Shown: piece by piece, positions 60,085 through 64,000 of the stretch
Layout of the letters: every line of letters starts with the position of its first letter
Position numbering within the stretch: position 1 is the stretch's first letter
NCBI GenBank assembly: GCA_021521415.1
Contig: JAIQDT010014626.1
Location: 1 to 64,000 of the forward strand
Length of the DNA: 64,000 nucleotides
Source of the DNA: Bidens hawaiensis
Taxonomy: Eukaryota > Streptophyta > Magnoliopsida > Asterales > Asteraceae
Direction: 5' to 3'
Program-made: the position numbers and the translations under genes
Notes under the pieces: model-generated
What the model was told of the DNA's origin: nothing
Seen by the model: the letters and a program-made list of their open reading frames with translations, nothing else
Database searches by the model: none

Positions 60085-62335
60085 TGTAAGTCCCCGATCC
60101 CGGTGCCCTACATTAGCGTTACATTTACTCATAAACACAATTCTAAATATCAGAGTGAATGAAAACTTTCGCAGAATAATAATAAAGGTCAACAATTCAT
60201 TACAAACATTCATAACTTGTCTTTTAAAACATAACATATAACATATTATCAAAACATCATGACAAATATTCAGGTGCCAGCCTCCTCAGATCCTGCCATG
60301 TGACCCCTCAAGCCAACTACTTCAGTCTATTAACCTGCGTGCATACTAAAAGTCAGCTACGCTGAGTGAGTTCTAGTTAACAAAACAACATACAATACAT
60401 TCACATACTTACATGTATACGTATCCGAAGACACATTTTACATACTTAGCCTGTTATCTTTCTTTCATTCGTACATACATTCTTTCTTTCATACGTTCAT
60501 TATTTCTTGTTTTAGCTTACTTATTCGTACACAATTATCTATACGTTTTAAAGAGCGTTTCGCCCTGTAACCTTCGCATATATTATTAGGATCTGCAACC
60601 CTGTAACTTTCCACATATATTATTAGGGATGCAACCCTGTAACCTTCCCATATATTATTAGGTATGCAACCCCGTAACCTTCGTATATGTTATTAGGGTA
60701 TGCAACCCTTTGAGCATATCTCCATACAACCATACATTATCTTCTTTATATATATGAATTTATATACTTTCACACATACTCTTAATCTCTTCCATAACTT
60801 TCATATATCATTCGTAAAACAATAACATATCACACAAGTACCTAGCGGTACATGCAATAACTGAAGATCATTCACGTACCGTCAGGCATTCATTCATACA
60901 TAAAATCATGGAAGGCAAAGAATTATCACTTGAGGTAAGTGTATTAACTAATCACATCGAGTATGCACACAGCCACGAAAACATAACAGGGAAATGGGGC
61001 TAGAAACTCACCTGCGTCCTTTTACGTTCACCGTTAAATGGTATTCCTTTATTTGGTTGTGCGCGACTAACTGTATAATAATTACACGTATTAATTAACT
61101 ATCACCACCCATATCGCGATTCTAGTTTAATAATAACACTCAACGAAAGGGGTCCGGGGGCGGCAGAGGGGTTCTAGGGGCGGAAGCCCCTAGCAGGGTT
61201 CAATGGGCAGAGCCCATGGCTGGGGTCGAGCGGCCATATCAGCTTGGAAAAATTTTATTTCCATTAACTTTCTTAACACAATTATCATTAGAATTCTTAA
61301 TTTACTATTTTATTTGCTAACTCATAAAGTTCGAGGGCTTCTTTATACTTAAACAATTTGTAACTAAGTCCAGGAGCCCTTCTGTCATTCTTTCAAAGTC
61401 TAATTCGTTTTCCAATTCTTTAAAGAATAAAGTCTCATAAAGAATGGACTCATTCGTTACTTCATAACGAATGGCCACTTATGGACCCTCATAGCGAATC
61501 GACCTTTATAACGAATTGACCTTTATAACGAATTGACCCTTATAACAAACTAACCTTCATAACGAATGGACTCATTTGTTTGGTCTGGCTAACGAATGAA
61601 CTCTGTAACGAATAAGGTTCATTCGTCTCTCTCTTAACGAATGATCATAACGAATGAGTGCTCATTCATTAGTTTTTCGTAACGAATTACTTAACGAATG
61701 ACGCTCATTCGTTGTTCCTTCTTAACGAATTGGCATAGAGAATTTGTTACACGCGCCTAGAGTTAGGTCAGAGAATGTCAGAACATTCTCTGACATTCTC
61801 CTTAAATTTTGCGCCGCCTTTCCGGCTCCGTTTTTCCGGCGCCGACGTGCCGGAAAACCGGGCGGTGGCCGAACAAACGTGTTTTACACCGTTTTTCGTC
61901 CTGATCGATCCGGATTCGAGCTATGGTGACTCCTAAGCTCGTCTTTTGATTGGTTTATACCCGATTGCATTCGAATCTTGTGATTTTAATGGTTGATGGT
62001 GTCGGCTCGTCGTTTCACGACTAGATCTAGTGGGTTTAGATCCATATAAGATCACGATTTCTTCTTGTTCTTTCGGCTGGAGAAAGAGAGAAAGATGAGA
62101 GAGAGCTTAAGTGTGTGTTTTGAATAGTGTACGGAATGTGTGGAAATGAATGGATTAATGGGTAATTATTGTTTATATATATTATGGGTCGTGGGCTTAA
62201 GCCCATTGTCTTTCTTCTTTCATTATTAATCAAAATACAAATCCATTACCCACATTTATTTAACCCAACACAAGCCCATCTCATAATAACTAGTATTATT
62301 ATTTTATTAATCGAAACAGGAAACAGGATTTTACA
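60085..62335 (-). repeat. F3 3' LTR
   Basis: 2251 bp. Minus-strand start TGTAAAATCCTG and end GGGGACTTACA. It has a four-unit tandem array (60555-60715), donor-like block (60990-61013), hairpins CTAGGGGCGGAAGCCCCTAG (61174-61193) and ATGGGCAGAGCCCAT (61203-61217), ACGAAT-type cluster (61430-61745) and a 12-bp inverted repeat (61771-61782 with 61789-61800). Confidence 0.92.
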
Positions 62336-62378
62336 AGTTTTCCCTTCTTAATGAGGTTTTGTCCCGGAAACCTAACTA

Positions 62379-64000
62379 TTACTTAAACAATTCTGGATAA
62401 TACTTGCGCATCTCCTCTTCAACTTCCCAAGTAGTGTCTGATCCCTTACGATGCTTCCATATCACCTTTACCAAAGGGATAACTTTATGACGAAGTTTCT
62501 TTTCCTTGCGGTCAACGATCTCTACAGGCTGTTCAACGTAGTTTAACTGTTCATCAATCTCGATGTCTACTAATGGCACGTGAGACGTGTCATCAGCTAG
62601 ATATTTCCTCAATTGAGAAACATGAAAGGTATGATGAATTCCTTTTAGCTCCTCGGGTAAACCTAGCTTGTAAGCTACTTCACCCACACGATCAACAATC
62701 TTAAACGGTCCAATATACCTTTGACTCAACTTTTCTCTCTTTCTGAAGTGAATAATTCATTTCCAAAGCGAGATCTTGAGCATCACATTGTCACCAACAT
62801 TGAACTCAATTGGCCGTCGCCTCTTATCAGCATACGACTTCTTACGGTCTTGAGAAACTTTTATTCTTGCCTTGATCTGATCAAACCTTGACGAGGTTTC
62901 TTGCACAAATTCTAGGCTTCCAATATCCTTCTGACCAATCTCTCCCCAACATACAGGAGTTCTACAACGTCTATCATACAACATATCAAATGGTGGCATA
63001 CCGATACTCGAATGGTAGCTGTTGTTATAGGAGAACTCTGCCAGATGCAGATGATCACGCCAACTTCCTCCAAAGTCTAAAACACAAGTACGTAACATAT
63101 CCTCAAGTGTTTGGATAGTCCTTTCAGACTGCCCATCTGTTTGAGGATGATACGCCGTACTGATGTTCAACCTCGTTCCCATAGCCTCATGGAACCTTTT
63201 CCAAAATCTTAAAGTAAAGCGAGTATCTCTATCAGACACGATCGACAGTGGTACTCCATGCTTAGCCACAACCTCTTTTATGAACACATTTGCTAACGTT
63301 TCTGATGAGATGGCCTCTCGAATAGGCAGAAAGTGAGCACTTTTAATCAAACGATCCACTATCAGCCAAATGGTATCATGATGTTTAGCTATATGCGATA
63401 GCTTAATTATGAAATCCATGGTGACGTGTTTCCATTTCCACTCAGGTATCTCTAATGGCTGCATCTTCACATAGGGCTTCTGGTGCTCTACTTTGGCTTG
63501 CAAACAAGCTAAGTGCTTACTGACATAATCTACTACATCATTTTACATACTCGGCCACCAGTAAATTCTCTTTAGGTCTAGATACATCTTGGTGGATCCT
63601 AGATGGATCGAGTATCTTGACTTATGAGCTTCATCTAAGATTCGACCTCTAAGATTTCCGTGGCGTGGAATCCACATGTGGCCAAACCTAGTCTTCACAC
63701 CTTTACTGTTTTCCATCAGCTCGTCTTATTGTCTGAAGATTCTTTCCTTCTTCACAATCCCTTCATTTATAAGCACCTTAAGCTGTACTTTGATGATTTC
63801 TCCAAAGAGATCTGAGTTAATGATCAACTTATACGACTTCACGGTTGCAATGACTTCTTCATTCTTACAGCTTAACGCGTCGGCGACCACATTAGCTTTA
63901 CCGGGATAGTATTTGAAATCACAGTCGTAGTCCTTTGTCAACTCTAACCATCTCCTCTGTCTCATGTTCAACTCATTCTGCTCGAAGAAGTACTTCAAAC
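62379..64000 (-). pseudogene. F3 pol: RNase H end, integrase, chromodomain-like C-terminus
   Basis: One reading frame from the right edge to 62379 with three stops: TAA at 63726-63728, TAA at 63543-63545 and TGA at 62757-62759; no frameshift is needed between them. The RNase H end has [20 protein letters not shown] and [11 protein letters not shown]. The zinc-binding region includes IYWWPSM. The integrase core keeps the triad: Asp in VTMDFI, Asp in VSDRDTRF, Glu in DGQSERTIQTLEDML. After the TGA come RYIGPFKIVDRVGEVAYKL and, at the end, VIWKHRKGSDTTWEVEEEMR, the short chromodomain-like tail of Tekay/Del chromoviruses, which targets insertion to chromatin (known for the group). Apart from the three stops it is well preserved, so it decayed recently. 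Reverse transcriptase and gag are beyond the window. Confidence 0.93.

Larger units (their letters stand above)
60085..64000 (-). mobile_element. F3: Tekay-like chromovirus Gypsy element, 3' part
   Basis: Minus-strand element with 3' LTR (60085-62335), polypurine tract AAGAAGGGAAAACT (62336-62349) and the end of pol to the right edge. Candidate TSD on the left is TCGTT (60080-60084). Clade from the C-terminal chromodomain-like segment and long LTR. Confidence 0.9.

Noticed and set aside
56797..62335. F1 and F3 as the two LTRs of one element
   Set aside because: F1 has its own near-perfect TSD (ACACT/ATACT), the DNA between them is LTR C/C', and F3 is joined to pol on its other side.

Overview
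This window is plant nuclear heterochromatin, built almost entirely of nested LTR retrotransposons. The Copia and Gypsy proteins, the post-pol ORF type at 47.9-48.6 kb and a nuclear copy of plastid rpoC1 point to a eudicot, most likely Asteraceae. The family assignment is inferred from protein resemblance; no database search was run. I find no conventional host gene. The only coding unit that looks complete is a 1336-codon Copia polyprotein.

Layout, left to right. 1-6537: minus-strand SIRE-type Copia (Copia1) with its 5' LTR at 6001-6537, cut by the window edge. It sits inside a minus-strand Gypsy gag/protease (6538-7439, continuing at 19658-20375). 7440-19657: complete but degenerate plus-strand SIRE-type Copia (Copia2), flanked by the target duplication CTTTG; it splits the same gag. 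20376-31706: minus-strand series of long Gypsy LTRs and decayed internal DNA (LTR A1, internal remnant, LTR A2). A1 is split by a 4-kb solo LTR (D, 21604-25571, TSD TATAT). The internal remnant holds a plastid rpoC1 insertion (28937-29600). 32577-47493: LTR B, split by solo LTR F2 (which itself holds solo LTR B') and by the young Copia3 (38972-47176). 47494-49003: fragment of another SIRE-type Copia. 49004-60084: LTRs C and C', interrupted by an internally deleted Athila/Tat-type Gypsy (49874-55844, TSD CCCGG) and solo LTR F1 (56797-59154). 60085-64000: 3' LTR and pol 3' half of a Tekay-like chromovirus (F3) that runs off the right edge.

Copia3 is the element most likely to be active or recently active. 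Its two 890-bp LTRs look identical, including a 25-nt homopolymer; its TSD is TATAT; and its polyprotein has no stop and retains every catalytic motif I can check. All other elements are broken by stops, frameshifts, deletions or nesting.

The most interesting pattern is in the long Gypsy LTRs (A, B, B', C, D, F). They share a donor-like block (GTGAGT, then a C-rich run) and then a TTTTGGGG block. Four of them also carry a tRNA-like module (Pol III A-box and B-box) in the LTR sense and at a similar place. Other unexplained structure includes dense ACGAAT-type motif clusters in two unrelated element classes, covarying GC-rich hairpins in LTR F, palindrome arrays in the Athila LTRs, and four copies of an 18-20 nt motif in the leader of Copia3.
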